This document shows positions 26,825 to 35,636 of a DNA stretch of 59,494 nt, piece after piece. Source of the DNA: an uncultured Rhodospirillaceae bacterium (lineage in GTDB: Bacteria; Pseudomonadota; Alphaproteobacteria; CAAGCB01; CAG-977); the NCBI GenBank assembly GCA_900550445.1, contig URSF01000011.1, positions 1 through 59,494 on the forward strand, written 5' to 3'. The notes under the pieces are model-generated. The model was given only the letters and a program-made list of their open reading frames with translations, was not told the DNA's origin and searched no databases. Made by a program: the position numbers and the translations under genes. Every line of letters begins with the position of its first letter. Position 1 is the first letter of the stretch.

Positions 26825-26856
26825 CCGATATAGGATCGCCGTGTTTCTTTCACAAG
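26825..26856 (-). promoter_or_regulatory. heat-shock (sigma-32) promoter of clpB
   Basis: On the minus strand CTTG (26856-26853), 18 bases, then CCTATATCGG (26834-26825). This fits the alphaproteobacterial RpoH consensus CTTG-N17/18-CYTATNTNNG at every defined base. Transcription would start near 26818, 24 bases before the clpB ATG. It fits the known control of clpB. Confidence 0.75.
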
Positions 26857-26911
26857 ATGCTAATTCGGATTAAAAACTGTTTTTTTGCAAAAACATATTA
26901 AAGCGGGAAAA

Positions 26912-27535
26912 TTACGCTTCGGCCTCAACCGCTTTTTTTACGGGCGGGCGGCCGCGGCGTTTCACGGCAACGACGCTTCCGTTTTCCTGTGTCGGTGCTT
27001 TTTTCACAGCCGGACGGCCGCGTTTGGCTTTCATTTCGTTTTCAACCATGACTGACACGGGAACGGATAAATCCATCTTTACCGTTTCATTCAGACTGCT
27101 TTCTTCGGGCTGCGGCGCCGCGGGAATAAAAGATACGACGACCGGTTCGTTTTCGACCGTATCCGCCACCGGCAGAGTTTCCGCCGCGTCGTTTTCAACC
27201 GGTTCCGGTTCGGCCGCGGCGTCAGCCGATTCGGGTTCCGGCTGATTCTGCTGGGCAAAGCGCGCCCCTTCGGCGGCAATGGCCAGTGCGTTCAAACGCA
27301 TATAATGATCCGCATGCTGCAGACAGCTTTCGGCCAGAACGCGATCGGAAGACATTTGTTCTTTGGCGGCGGAAAGATACTTTTCCATTAACTGAAAAGC
27401 CGTTCCGCGCAGTCTGCCCGCAGGGCCGATACTGTCGTAAACCGTATTTCTGGTCGGTCCGTTATTAAATCTGCGGTTATTGTTAAAGTTGTTATGGCTG
27501 CGTCCGCGCGAACGTCCCCGAGGATTCATTCCCAT
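26912..27535 (-). CDS. DUF4167 domain protein with AT-hook-like tail
   Basis: 207 aa. N-terminus rich in Arg, Asn and Gly (RGRSRGRSHNNFNNNRRFN), then the DUF4167 core (residues about 32-92: YDSIGPAGRLRGTAFQLMEKY, LQHADHYMRLNALA). This core is almost confined to alphaproteobacteria, where its gene sits between prmC and clpB, as here. The C-terminal half is acidic and ends with two KRGRPxVKK-type AT-hooks, suggesting nucleic-acid binding. Function unknown. The start could be the first or third codon (MGM). Confidence 0.85.
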   Translation of the reverse strand: MGMNPRGRSRGRSHNNFNNNRRFNNGPTRNTVYDSIGPAGRLRGTAFQLMEKYLSAAKEQMSSDRVLAESCLQHADHYMRLNALAIAAEGARFAQQNQPEPESADAAAEPEPVENDAAETLPVADTVENEPVVVSFIPAAPQPEESSLNETVKMDLSVPVSVMVENEMKAKRGRPAVKKAPTQENGSVVAVKRRGRPPVKKAVEAEA

Positions 27536-27672
27536 GTAATCATACTCATCTTTGTTGAAATTAAAAAAATCATGCCGCCGTCATTTTCAGCGGAAACATT
27601 CCTTTTATGTCTGCTTAAACTATATGGCTCTTTTCCATTTTTCAATATTTTTTTACGAATCCTAGCCGATTT

Positions 27673-28527
27673 TCAATAAAAAGCGGATAAACAGCGGATA
27701 ATTCCGCCCAAATCCACACCGAACGAACGGAAACGCAGTCCGGCCGAACAAACGATCCCGCGGACGTCTTCATGCTGTCCCCGGCCGAATTCCGTAATAA
27801 AAACGCCGCCTTTTTTCAACAAAGAGGGCAGCGCCGGCACAATCCGACGATAAGCGTCCAACCCGTCCGAACCGGCAAACAACGCCTGCGGCGGATCGAA
27901 ATCAATGACTTCGGGATCCAGATTTTCCCTTTCCGGTTCAGCGATATACGGCGGATTGGCAATAATCAGATCAAACGTTCCGATCCCCTGCGTCCAGCCG
28001 GGCAGATTCCAATCGGCCGCGACGGTTTCAAACCGCCCGGATAACCCGTTGGCCGCGGCGTTTTCCCGCGCAACAGCCAAAGCTTGCAAGGAACTGTCCA
28101 GCCCGACAGCCCGCGCGTTGATAAACTCGCACAGCAACGCCTGCGCCAGACAGCCCGATCCCGTTCCCAAATCCAGTATATTCAAAGGCGAAAAACGATC
28201 TTGAAAAATTTTCAACACTTCTTCTATCAATGTTTCGGAATCGGGACGCGGATCCAAAACGTCCTTCGTGACTTTAAAATCCAGCCGCCAAAATCCGCGC
28301 GTTTGCGTAATTTTTGAAACGGGTTCACGCTTTAAACGCCGCCCGGCAAAATCCTTAATTTGAGCCAGCTGATCCGGTTCGATTTCAAAATCGGGGTTCA
28401 TACGCAGGAAAACAGGCGCTTTACCGATTGCGAAAGCAACCAAAGCCCGCGCGTCGGCCGCAGCTTCCGCAATACCGGCAGTTTCAAAACGAGCTGTCAA
28501 ATCAGGCAAAAGATCTTTTATGCGCAT
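27673..28527 (-). CDS. prmC: release factor glutamine methyltransferase
   Basis: 284 aa. Methylates the Gln of the GGQ motif in RF1 and RF2. N-terminal helical domain, then the SAM site ILDLGTGSGCLAQALL and catalytic NPPYIAEPE (about 186-194). C-terminus ends EFGRGQHEDVRGI...GLRFRSFGVDLGG. It follows its substrate gene prfA, as usual, but the two are separated by a 187-bp palindromic repeat element (28555-28721). Confidence 0.95.
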   Translation of the reverse strand: MRIKDLLPDLTARFETAGIAEAAADARALVAFAIGKAPVFLRMNPDFEIEPDQLAQIKDFAGRRLKREPVSKITQTRGFWRLDFKVTKDVLDPRPDSETLIEEVLKIFQDRFSPLNILDLGTGSGCLAQALLCEFINARAVGLDSSLQALAVARENAAANGLSGRFETVAADWNLPGWTQGIGTFDLIIANPPYIAEPERENLDPEVIDFDPPQALFAGSDGLDAYRRIVPALPSLLKKGGVFITEFGRGQHEDVRGIVCSAGLRFRSFGVDLGGIIRCLSAFY

Positions 28528-28554
28528 TTATTCCCCCCTGAACGGACAACGCAG

Positions 28555-28721
28555 ATTCAAGCACCGGAAGCAATCAGACAGATGCCCCATTCCAAAAACC
28601 GGATTGATTTTAGGGTGGCAGATGAAGGAAGAACCGGCACGCAGAAGCGCAAGCGTACTTCGGCGTACGCGCGCATTCGAGCACCGGAAGCGACCGTACA
28701 GATGCCCCATAAAATCAATCC
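28555..28721. repeat. dispersed palindromic element, copy A (between prfA and prmC)
   Basis: Parts: a 36-bp unit (28555-28590, ATTCAAGCACCGGAAGC...CCCCAT) repeated 120 bp on at 28675-28710 with a few changes; a left arm GGATTGATTTTAGGGTGGCA (28601-28620) imperfectly complementary to a right arm TGCCCCATAAAATCAATCC (28703-28721); between them a core with the hairpin GCGTAC-TTCGGC-GTACGC (28653-28670). The right arm contains the prfA stop codon. The core is almost identical to copy B at 42376-42455. Confidence 0.85.
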
Positions 28722-29791
28722 AGCTCGGACAAACGGGAAAGCTGATCCTCAGTAATCAATGCTTCGATAATCTCGTCCAAAGCCGTTCCGTTCATGACTT
28801 CGTCAATTTTGTATAAAGTCAGATTAATACGATGATCGGTCACACGGCCTTGCGGAAAATTGTACGTGCGGATACGTTCCGAACGGTCGCCTGATCCGAC
28901 TTGATTTTTGCGATCGACGGCACGTTCTTTGTTCAGCTGTTCCTGCTGTACGTCATATAAACGCGAACGCAGAATACGCATGGCGCGTTCTTTGTTTTTA
29001 AACTGTGACCGTTCGTCCTGACAGGCAACGACGAAACCTGTCGGAATATGCGTGATACGCACGGCGGATTCTGTTTTGTTGACGTGCTGGCCGCCGGCGC
29101 CGGAAGCGCGGTAAACGTCAATCTTCAAATCCTTTTCATCAATTTTCAGATCGACTTCCTCGGCTTCGGGCAAAACGGCAACCGTCGCCGCGGACGTGTG
29201 CACACGGCCGGAAGATTCCGTTTCGGGTACCCGCTGGACACGATGCACGCCCGATTCAAATTTTAAACGTTCAAAAACGTTTTTACCCGTAATGCTGGCC
29301 GAAGCTTCCTTATAACCGCCGATACCGGTATCGTTGACGGACAGCATTTCAAATTTCCAGCCTTGCGCGGCGGCATAATGTTCGTACATGCGGAATAATT
29401 CCGCGGCGAACAGAGCGGCTTCTTCACCGCCGGTACCGGCACGGACTTCCAGAATCGCGTTCTTTTCGTCAACGGCATTTTTAGGCAGCAGCAGAATTTT
29501 CAACCGTTTTTCCTGTTCGGGCAGCTGTTCCTTGGCGGCATAAATTTCATCATGCGCCATAGAACGCATTTCATCGTCCGTTTCGGGATCGTCTAATAAA
29601 GCCTGCGCGCCGGCCATATCCGACAGGATTTTTTTATAATCATGAATGGCGGCGACAATCTCTTTTAAACCGGCCAGTTCCTTGGAAAGTTTGACAAACG
29701 TTTCGCCGTCAACATTGTCGCCGGATCCCAATAAAGCTTCCAGTTCCTCATGACGGGCAAGAACGACGTCCAGCTTTTCCTCAAAACTCAT
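28715..29791 (-). CDS. prfA: peptide chain release factor 1
   Basis: 358 aa. Recognises UAA and UAG. Domain 3 carries the hydrolysis motif GAGGQHVNK (GGQ about 230-232), and the anticodon-like tripeptide region is the usual PxT type. The last codons (Asp and TGA) lie inside the right arm of repeat copy A. The upstream gene hisS stops 2 bp before its ATG, so the two are cotranscribed. Confidence 0.97.
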   Translation of the reverse strand: MSFEEKLDVVLARHEELEALLGSGDNVDGETFVKLSKELAGLKEIVAAIHDYKKILSDMAGAQALLDDPETDDEMRSMAHDEIYAAKEQLPEQEKRLKILLLPKNAVDEKNAILEVRAGTGGEEAALFAAELFRMYEHYAAAQGWKFEMLSVNDTGIGGYKEASASITGKNVFERLKFESGVHRVQRVPETESSGRVHTSAATVAVLPEAEEVDLKIDEKDLKIDVYRASGAGGQHVNKTESAVRITHIPTGFVVACQDERSQFKNKERAMRILRSRLYDVQQEQLNKERAVDRKNQVGSGDRSERIRTYNFPQGRVTDHRINLTLYKIDEVMNGTALDEIIEALITEDQLSRLSELD

Positions 29792-29793
29792 AT

Positions 29794-31059
29794 TTAACTC
29801 CTCTGCTGTTCCTGATATTTTTGCATAAAGGCATTCAGTTCGGCCGCGGCGATTTCATTTTGATCCCCCGTATCCAGATCCCGTACGGTGACGATTCCTT
29901 TTTCATATTCGTCAGAACCCATAATAACGGCCGCGCACGCATTGATTTTATTGGCTTTTTTCATACGTTTGCCCATATTTCCCGAATAGGCCATATCGAC
30001 AATAAATCCGTTTTGGCGCAGGTCATGAGCAATCTTCATAATCGGCAGCAAAGTATCGTCGCCGACGGGGATAACGGCAATCGGCCGCGGTTCCGCCGGC
30101 TGTTTTCCCGTTTCCTGCAGCAACAAAGACAACCGGTCGATGCCAGCGCCGAATCCGATGCCCGCAGTTTTGGGACCGCCCAGTTCTTCGACCAGGCCGT
30201 CATAACGCCCGCCGCCCAGAACCGTTCCCTGCGCTCCCAGAGAATCCGTAATAAATTCAAATACCGTATGGCGGTAATAATCCAGCCCGCGGACCAGACG
30301 TGGATTAACAACAAAAGGAATCCCCATCTCCGTCAGACCGGCTTTCACGCTGTCAAAAAACGCGCGGGAGTCTTCATTTAAAAAGTCAATCATCGCCGGA
30401 GCGTTTTCAACGATTTTCTTATCCCCTTCGTCTTTGGAATCCAAAATACGCAGCGGATTTTTTTCCAGACGCGTCCGGCTGTCTTCGGACAACCGATCTT
30501 TAAACCGTTCAAAATAGGCGACCAGCGCTTCACGGTAAGCCGCGCGGCTTTCGGCGTCGCCCAGCGTATTCAGCTCCAAACGGATAAACGGCCGCAACCC
30601 CAGAGCAGACAGAAAATCCCAGGCCAGACACAGCACTTCGACGTCAGTCTGCGGCGCGGTTGCCCCCAAAATCTCTACCCCGACCTGATGCAGCTGGCGG
30701 TAACGGCCTTTCTGCGGGCGTTCGTAACGAAACATCGGCCCGGCATAAAACAGCTTGACCGGTTGATTTTGTTCCATGCCTTCGGAAATAAAAGCGCGCA
30801 CAACACCTGCAGTGCCTTCGGGACGCAGCGTAAAGCTTTCGCCGCCGCGATCCGTAAACGTATACATTTCTTTGGAAACGATGTCTGACGTTTCGCCGAC
30901 GCCGCGGGCAAAGACTTCCGTTGCTTCAAAAACAGGAGTCTGAATTTCGCCAAATCCGTAACGTTTGGCAAAATCTCTGGCCGTATTTTCCACGAATAAA
31001 AAAGCTGACAGGTCTTTGCCGTAAATATCGCGTGTCCCGCGGGCCGGTTGTAATTTCAT
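29794..31059 (-). CDS. hisS: histidyl-tRNA synthetase
   Basis: 421 aa class II synthetase. Begins MKLQPARGTRDIYGKD. Motif 2 region FRYERPQKGRYRQLHQVGVEILG, His-specific LVRGLDYYRHTVFEFIT, motif 3 AGIGFGAGIDRLSLLL, and a C-terminal anticodon domain (PIAVIPVGDD onwards). Its ATG overlaps the ispG stop by 4 bp. Confidence 0.97.
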   Translation of the reverse strand: MKLQPARGTRDIYGKDLSAFLFVENTARDFAKRYGFGEIQTPVFEATEVFARGVGETSDIVSKEMYTFTDRGGESFTLRPEGTAGVVRAFISEGMEQNQPVKLFYAGPMFRYERPQKGRYRQLHQVGVEILGATAPQTDVEVLCLAWDFLSALGLRPFIRLELNTLGDAESRAAYREALVAYFERFKDRLSEDSRTRLEKNPLRILDSKDEGDKKIVENAPAMIDFLNEDSRAFFDSVKAGLTEMGIPFVVNPRLVRGLDYYRHTVFEFITDSLGAQGTVLGGGRYDGLVEELGGPKTAGIGFGAGIDRLSLLLQETGKQPAEPRPIAVIPVGDDTLLPIMKIAHDLRQNGFIVDMAYSGNMGKRMKKANKINACAAVIMGSDEYEKGIVTVRDLDTGDQNEIAAAELNAFMQKYQEQQRS

Positions 31060-32150
31060 TTTGATTCTCCTGCTTTTGCGGCGGCCATTTTTTCGGCCAG
31101 TTCCGCAATAATATCAACGGCGTTTTCCGCGTTGATCGGTTCTTTTTGTTCTCCGCCGACAAACAGCAAAGCTTTACCGTTGCCGCCGCCGCACACGCCG
31201 ATATCGGCTTCCCGCGCTTCGCCGGGGCCGTTGACGACGCAGCCCATAACGGCAATTTTTAACGGTTCTGAAATGTGTTCCAAACGAACTTCCAGTGCTT
31301 TAACGACCTTTTCAACATCAATGCCGCGCCGCGCGCATGTCGGACACGATACCAGGCGCACACCGTGATAACGCAGTCCGAGCGTGCGCAAAATTTCAAA
31401 TCCGACCTTAATTTCTTCGGTTACGTCCGCCGTTAAGGAAACGCGCAACGTATCGCCGATCCCGTCCATCAGCAGCGACCCGATCCCCAGCGCCGACTTA
31501 ACCGTTCCCGCACGCAGGCCACCGGCTTCCGTCACGCCTAAATGCAGCGGATAATCGCATTTTTCGGCCAGCATGCGATACGCCCGCATCGTCATTAAAG
31601 TGTCCGAAGATTTAACCGAGATTTTAAAATTAAAAAAGTCGTTGTCTTCTAATATCTTAGCATGTTCCAAAGCGCTTTCGACCATCGCTTCGGCACACGG
31701 TTCGCCGTATTTTTCCAGCAAATGTTTTTCCAAAGAACCGCCGTTAACGCCGATCCGCATCGAACAGTTATAATCTTTGGCCGCTTTGATTACGTCGCGC
31801 ACACGATCCGCGGAACCGATATTTCCCGGATTAATGCGCAGACAAGCTGCCCCTGCCTGTGCGGATTCAATCGCCCGTTTGTAATGAAAATGAATATCGG
31901 AAACGATCGGCACTTTGACCTGTTTAACGATTTCTTTTAACGCTTTGGTCGATTCTTCGTCCGGGCAGGACACACGGACGATATCCGCGCCCACCGCCTC
32001 CAGCGAACGGATCTGCGCCACGGTCGCCGCAACGTCTGCGGTCGGCGTATTCGTCATGGACTGCACGGAAACCGGCGCGCCGTCGCCGACGGCAACGGAA
32101 CCGACATACACCCGTCTGGAACGACGGCGTTTGATTTCAGGCGTTTTCAT
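31056..32150 (-). CDS. ispG: 4-hydroxy-3-methylbut-2-enyl-diphosphate synthase
   Basis: 364 aa. Reduces MEcPP to HMBPP, the penultimate MEP step. TIM barrel start (SVQSMTNTPTADV, VRVSCPDEEST) and C-terminal [4Fe-4S] domain with SCPTCARRG (about 262) and MGCVVNGPGEAREADIG (about 303). It is placed 7 bp after the RodZ-like gene and coupled to hisS, as in many alphaproteobacteria. Confidence 0.97.
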   Translation of the reverse strand: MKTPEIKRRRSRRVYVGSVAVGDGAPVSVQSMTNTPTADVAATVAQIRSLEAVGADIVRVSCPDEESTKALKEIVKQVKVPIVSDIHFHYKRAIESAQAGAACLRINPGNIGSADRVRDVIKAAKDYNCSMRIGVNGGSLEKHLLEKYGEPCAEAMVESALEHAKILEDNDFFNFKISVKSSDTLMTMRAYRMLAEKCDYPLHLGVTEAGGLRAGTVKSALGIGSLLMDGIGDTLRVSLTADVTEEIKVGFEILRTLGLRYHGVRLVSCPTCARRGIDVEKVVKALEVRLEHISEPLKIAVMGCVVNGPGEAREADIGVCGGGNGKALLFVGGEQKEPINAENAVDIIAELAEKMAAAKAGESK

Positions 32151-32157
32151 TGTTCAC

Positions 32158-33210
32158 CTATTCTATATTTTCAACAATTTTTGCAGCAAAATCATCAGGG
32201 ATCAGAGCGATGTTGGAACGCAGAGCACCATGCGGCCCCAAAGACTGCGTTAAACTGCCGTCGCAATATATTTCCAGCCCGCCGGCATTACCCGTTTTTA
32301 AAAACAGCTCTTCCGGTTTGTAGGAAGAAACCTGATAACGGTCGCCTTTGTTCAGCAATCGGGAAAAAACAATTTCATCATTCCGCGTTATCTCGACCCA
32401 TGTTTCTTCGGCGGCAACCAAAACCAAACGAGGATTATAGTTTTTCTGTCCGTAAACGCGGATTGTCCGCACGGGTTCCGGTTCTGCCGGTACCGCTTGG
32501 ACGGGCTGCGCGTGCATATCGGGCAAAGGCTGTTCCACAGGGCTGCCGACAGTCCCGCTGCCGGCGGTCCCGGCCGCCTGATTTCCCGGCTGATATTCCG
32601 GTTTTACGGGCGGGACGGGCGGAATAACAGGCCGGACAGCAGCACTTTCCGGTTCTGAATTCGCTCCGGAAAGCTGTTCGGCCGCTTCATTTGTTTCCTC
32701 CGGCAACGGATAAGATTCTTCAATAACCGAAATGGATTCAACGGTTTCTCCGGCGGCCGGAACCAACGTTTCCTCTTCTTCCCCGGAAAAAGACTGCCAC
32801 AATCCGTATGCCGCCAGCAAAAGAATCAAAGAAAACAACAACACTTTCGGCGCCGGCGTCATATTTTCCGTTTCTTCTTCGGACATACCCAGACCGCGAT
32901 TTTCTTCTTTGGCCTGAGCGAAAAATTCCTGTTTATAACGCATAATGACGTCCGCGGGATCCAACCCCAGATAAGCCGCATAACTGCGGATAAACCCATT
33001 GGCATAGGCTTCGCCCGGCAGTTCTTTGTAGCGGTTTTCTTCCAACGCTTCCAAAAACTGATAACGAATACACAGATAAGAAGCGATATCGCGCAAATCC
33101 TGTTTTTTCGCCAGCCGCGTTTTGCGCAACAAAGCGCCGACAGTTTCCCGCGTTTCTTCTGCCGAAACGCCGTCTGATATGTTTTCGTCCTTTTTATCCT
33201 GCGTCATCAT
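32158..33210 (-). CDS. RodZ-like membrane-anchored helix-turn-helix protein
   Basis: 350 aa. N-terminal cytoplasmic HTH_25 domain (about 22-95: VGALLRKTRLAKKQDLRDIA, YQFLEALEENRYKELPGEAYANGFIRSYA), one membrane helix (about 122-140, VLLFSLILLLAAYGLW), a Pro/Glu-rich periplasmic linker, and a C-terminal DUF4115 beta domain (VAAEETWVEITRNDEIVFSR). RodZ links MreB to the cell-wall machinery. The same layout is found beside ispG in other proteobacteria. AAGGAAG precedes the first of two adjacent ATGs. Confidence 0.85.
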   Translation of the reverse strand: MMTQDKKDENISDGVSAEETRETVGALLRKTRLAKKQDLRDIASYLCIRYQFLEALEENRYKELPGEAYANGFIRSYAAYLGLDPADVIMRYKQEFFAQAKEENRGLGMSEEETENMTPAPKVLLFSLILLLAAYGLWQSFSGEEEETLVPAAGETVESISVIEESYPLPEETNEAAEQLSGANSEPESAAVRPVIPPVPPVKPEYQPGNQAAGTAGSGTVGSPVEQPLPDMHAQPVQAVPAEPEPVRTIRVYGQKNYNPRLVLVAAEETWVEITRNDEIVFSRLLNKGDRYQVSSYKPEELFLKTGNAGGLEIYCDGSLTQSLGPHGALRSNIALIPDDFAAKIVENIE

Positions 33211-33226
33211 CGTCTTCCTTGTCAGA

Positions 33227-34252
33227 TCAAGCCGGAATACGGCCCCACCGGCGCAAAGCGTCCGCCGCCTGCGTCACCAGATCGTCAATAATAGCCTGAA
33301 CGGGTTTTTCGTCTTTGACCAACCCGACACTCTGCCCGGCCATTAAAGACCCGTTTTCAACGTCGCCGTCAATCACCGCGCGGCGTAAAGCGCCGCCCCA
33401 GAAATGCTCAATCGCCATCTGCGCTTCTTTTAATTCCATTTCGCCGCGCTGATATTTCTGAATCGTTTCCATTTGGAAATCCATAAAGCGCCGCGTTCCT
33501 TCATTGGCAATCGCGCGCACGGGGATCACCGGGAAACGCGCGTCAATCTGCACGGTCGGAACCGCGTCGCGCGCATTGGCGTTGATAAAGGCCTTTTTAA
33601 AATTCGGGTGGGCAATGCATTCCGTCGCGCAGACAAAACGTGTCCCCAGCTGACAGCCGGACGCCCCCAAAGCCAAAAAGGCCGCCATCATTTCGCCCGA
33701 TCCGATGCCTCCGGCAATAAATACGGGTACGTCTTTGACATGAGGCAGAATTTCCTGAGCCAAAATATTTGTCGCGACGGGACCGATATGGCCGCCGGCT
33801 TCGGTTCCTTCCAGAATCAACGCGTCGGCGCCGGATCTGATCATGCGTTTTGCCAATACCAAAGCCGGAGCAAAACACATCACCTTGATTCCTGCGTCTT
33901 TCAGCTTTTTAATCGCCTGAGCCGTCGGAATACCGCCGGCCAGAATGGCATGACTGATTTTTGATTCGATGCAAACGTCGATCAATTCGTCCAGCTGCGG
34001 GTGCATCGTAATCAGATTGACGCCGAAACTGTTTTTGGTCAGCGCAGCCGTTTTGGCAATTTCGTCTTTCAGCACCTGCGGCGGCATCGCGCCGCCGGCA
34101 ATAACCCCGAATCCGCCCGCATTGGAAATCGCGGCGACCAGATTATGTTCGGAAATCCACGACATCGCCCCGCCCATGATTGCATAGCGCGTATTTAAAA
34201 ACGCACGCCCTTTTTCCCAGAACGCATTTAAAATTTCATCGTTCGACCGCAT
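33227..34252 (-). CDS. nitronate monooxygenase family (NPD-like) flavoprotein
   Basis: Start at ATG 34252, two bases after the lysC stop, with AAGGAAAA before it. The longer frame would run into lysC. 341 aa FMN TIM barrel: MGGAMSWISEHNLVAAISNAGGFGVIAGG, EGTEAGGHIGP (catalytic-type His region), FIAGGIGSGEMMAAFLALGASGCQLGTRF. Family members oxidise nitronates or act as enoyl-ACP-type reductases (FabK). The substrate here is open. Coupled to lysC. Confidence 0.85.
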   Translation of the reverse strand: MRSNDEILNAFWEKGRAFLNTRYAIMGGAMSWISEHNLVAAISNAGGFGVIAGGAMPPQVLKDEIAKTAALTKNSFGVNLITMHPQLDELIDVCIESKISHAILAGGIPTAQAIKKLKDAGIKVMCFAPALVLAKRMIRSGADALILEGTEAGGHIGPVATNILAQEILPHVKDVPVFIAGGIGSGEMMAAFLALGASGCQLGTRFVCATECIAHPNFKKAFINANARDAVPTVQIDARFPVIPVRAIANEGTRRFMDFQMETIQKYQRGEMELKEAQMAIEHFWGGALRRAVIDGDVENGSLMAGQSVGLVKDEKPVQAIIDDLVTQAADALRRWGRIPA

Positions 34253-34253
34253 T

Positions 34254-35483
34254 TTACTTTTCCTTATTTTCCAAATGAAACGCGTTATGCAAAGCGCGGA
34301 CGGCCAGTTCTGCATATTCTGCTCCGATCAACACGCTGATCTTAATTTCCGACGTTGAAATCGTCTGCACGTTAATGCCCTTTTCAGACAACGCTTCAAA
34401 CATTTTTTGCGCGATTCCCGTATGCGTGCGCATGCCGACCCCGATCAGAGAAATCTTAGCGCAGTCTGAATCGGAAATAATGTTGCGGTATCCGATGTCG
34501 TCTTTGTTTTTTTCCAAAATCGTCACGGCTGCGGACAAATCCGATTCCGGCAGCGTAAACGTCATATCCGTATGTGTTCCGTCAGGCGAATCGCTTTGCA
34601 CGATCATATCGATACAAATATTGGCTTCGGCCATTGCATTAAAGACGGCGGCGGAAACGCCCGGTTTGTCCCGAACGCCGACCAGCGTGATTTTTGCTTC
34701 GTCCCGGCTGCACGTAATGCCGCTGATAATTTCTTTTTCCACGATATCTCCCTCATCGCAAATGGTTGTTCCGACCGGATTTTTTTCAAAACTGGAAACG
34801 ACACGCAGATTAACACGGTATTTCATGGCCAGTTCAACCGAACGCGTCTGCAAAACTTTAGCCCCCAGCGACGCCATTTCCAACATTTCTTCATACGTGA
34901 CCCGGTCAAGTTTTCTGGCATTTTTAACAAAGCGCGGATCTGTCGTGTAAACGCCGTCAACGTCCGTATAGATATCGCACCGATCGGCCTTTAACACGGC
35001 GGCCAGCGCAACGGCCGACGTATCCGACCCGCCACGCCCCAAAGTCGTAATGCGGCCCCGGTCGTTAATTCCCTGAAATCCGGCGACAACGGGAACCATT
35101 CCCGCCGCCAGACAGGCCTGCAGCCCGGCAACTTCTATCTGATTGATTCTGGCTTTGGACGCGGCGTCATCGGTTAAAACCGGCACCTGCCAGCCCGTCC
35201 ACGAACGCGCGGGAACCCCGGCCGCCTGCAAAGCCATGGCCAAAAGGCCGATTGTGACCTGTTCGCCCGTTGAAACGACAACGTCGTATTCTTCCGGATT
35301 ATAGTCCGGCGTTATTTCCTGACAGTATTTTACCAGTCGGTTAGTTACGCCGGCCATTGCGGAAACAACGACAACGACCTGATTTCCCGCATCAACTTCC
35401 GCCTTGACCTTTGCGGCGACGTTTTTAATGCGATCCGTATCGCCGACGGACGTACCGCCGAATTTTTGTACAACAAGTCCCAT
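34254..35483 (-). CDS. lysC: aspartate kinase
   Basis: 409 aa. First step of the lysine/threonine/methionine pathway. KFGGTSVGDTDRI (7-19), VSAMAGVTN, FQGINDRGRITTLGRGGSDTSAVALA (with GRGGSDT about 152-158), and two C-terminal ACT regions (GVRDKPGVSAAVF, GVGMRTHTGIAQKMF) that give feedback control. Normal length. It begins the minus-strand run down to clpB and is divergent from the cupin gene. Its start has only a weak RBS. Confidence 0.96.
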   Translation of the reverse strand: MGLVVQKFGGTSVGDTDRIKNVAAKVKAEVDAGNQVVVVVSAMAGVTNRLVKYCQEITPDYNPEEYDVVVSTGEQVTIGLLAMALQAAGVPARSWTGWQVPVLTDDAASKARINQIEVAGLQACLAAGMVPVVAGFQGINDRGRITTLGRGGSDTSAVALAAVLKADRCDIYTDVDGVYTTDPRFVKNARKLDRVTYEEMLEMASLGAKVLQTRSVELAMKYRVNLRVVSSFEKNPVGTTICDEGDIVEKEIISGITCSRDEAKITLVGVRDKPGVSAAVFNAMAEANICIDMIVQSDSPDGTHTDMTFTLPESDLSAAVTILEKNKDDIGYRNIISDSDCAKISLIGVGMRTHTGIAQKMFEALSEKGINVQTISTSEIKISVLIGAEYAELAVRALHNAFHLENKEK

Positions 35484-35527
35484 AAAAATTTTGACCCAAG
35501 TCTGTTGATACTATTTAGAACCGAGTA

Positions 35528-35583
35528 TTCATACCTTAATAAAAAGGACAAAGCAAGCAATGCTTAAAAAATTAAGGTATATT
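35528..35583. promoter_or_regulatory. divergent control region of lysC and the cupin gene with 10-bp inverted arms
   Basis: A perfect inverted repeat ATACCTTAAT (35531-35540)/ATTAAGGTAT (35571-35580) with an inner small hairpin (AAGCA/TGCTT). For lysC, minus-strand TTGCTT (35556-35551), 17 bases, TATGAA (35533-35528) fits a sigma-70 promoter. On plus, TATATT (35578-35583) could be the -10 for the cupin gene, though its -35 is poor. Each arm abuts a -10. The pair could be an operator, or one promoter type used twice. On plus it is followed by T-rich sequence, so a terminator-like RNA hairpin is also possible. Confidence 0.45.
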
Positions 35584-35636
35584 TTTTGTAAAAAATCGGA
35601 TACAAAAGAGAAAAAATTCAACAAAAGGAAGAAAAC

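Noticed and set aside
28528..28710. Small ORFs in the repeat between prmC and prfA, with the same reading LYGRFRCSNARVRRS as one at 42372-42650
   Set aside because: They match only because the DNA repeat is the same. The frames run through palindromic arms and have no RBS.
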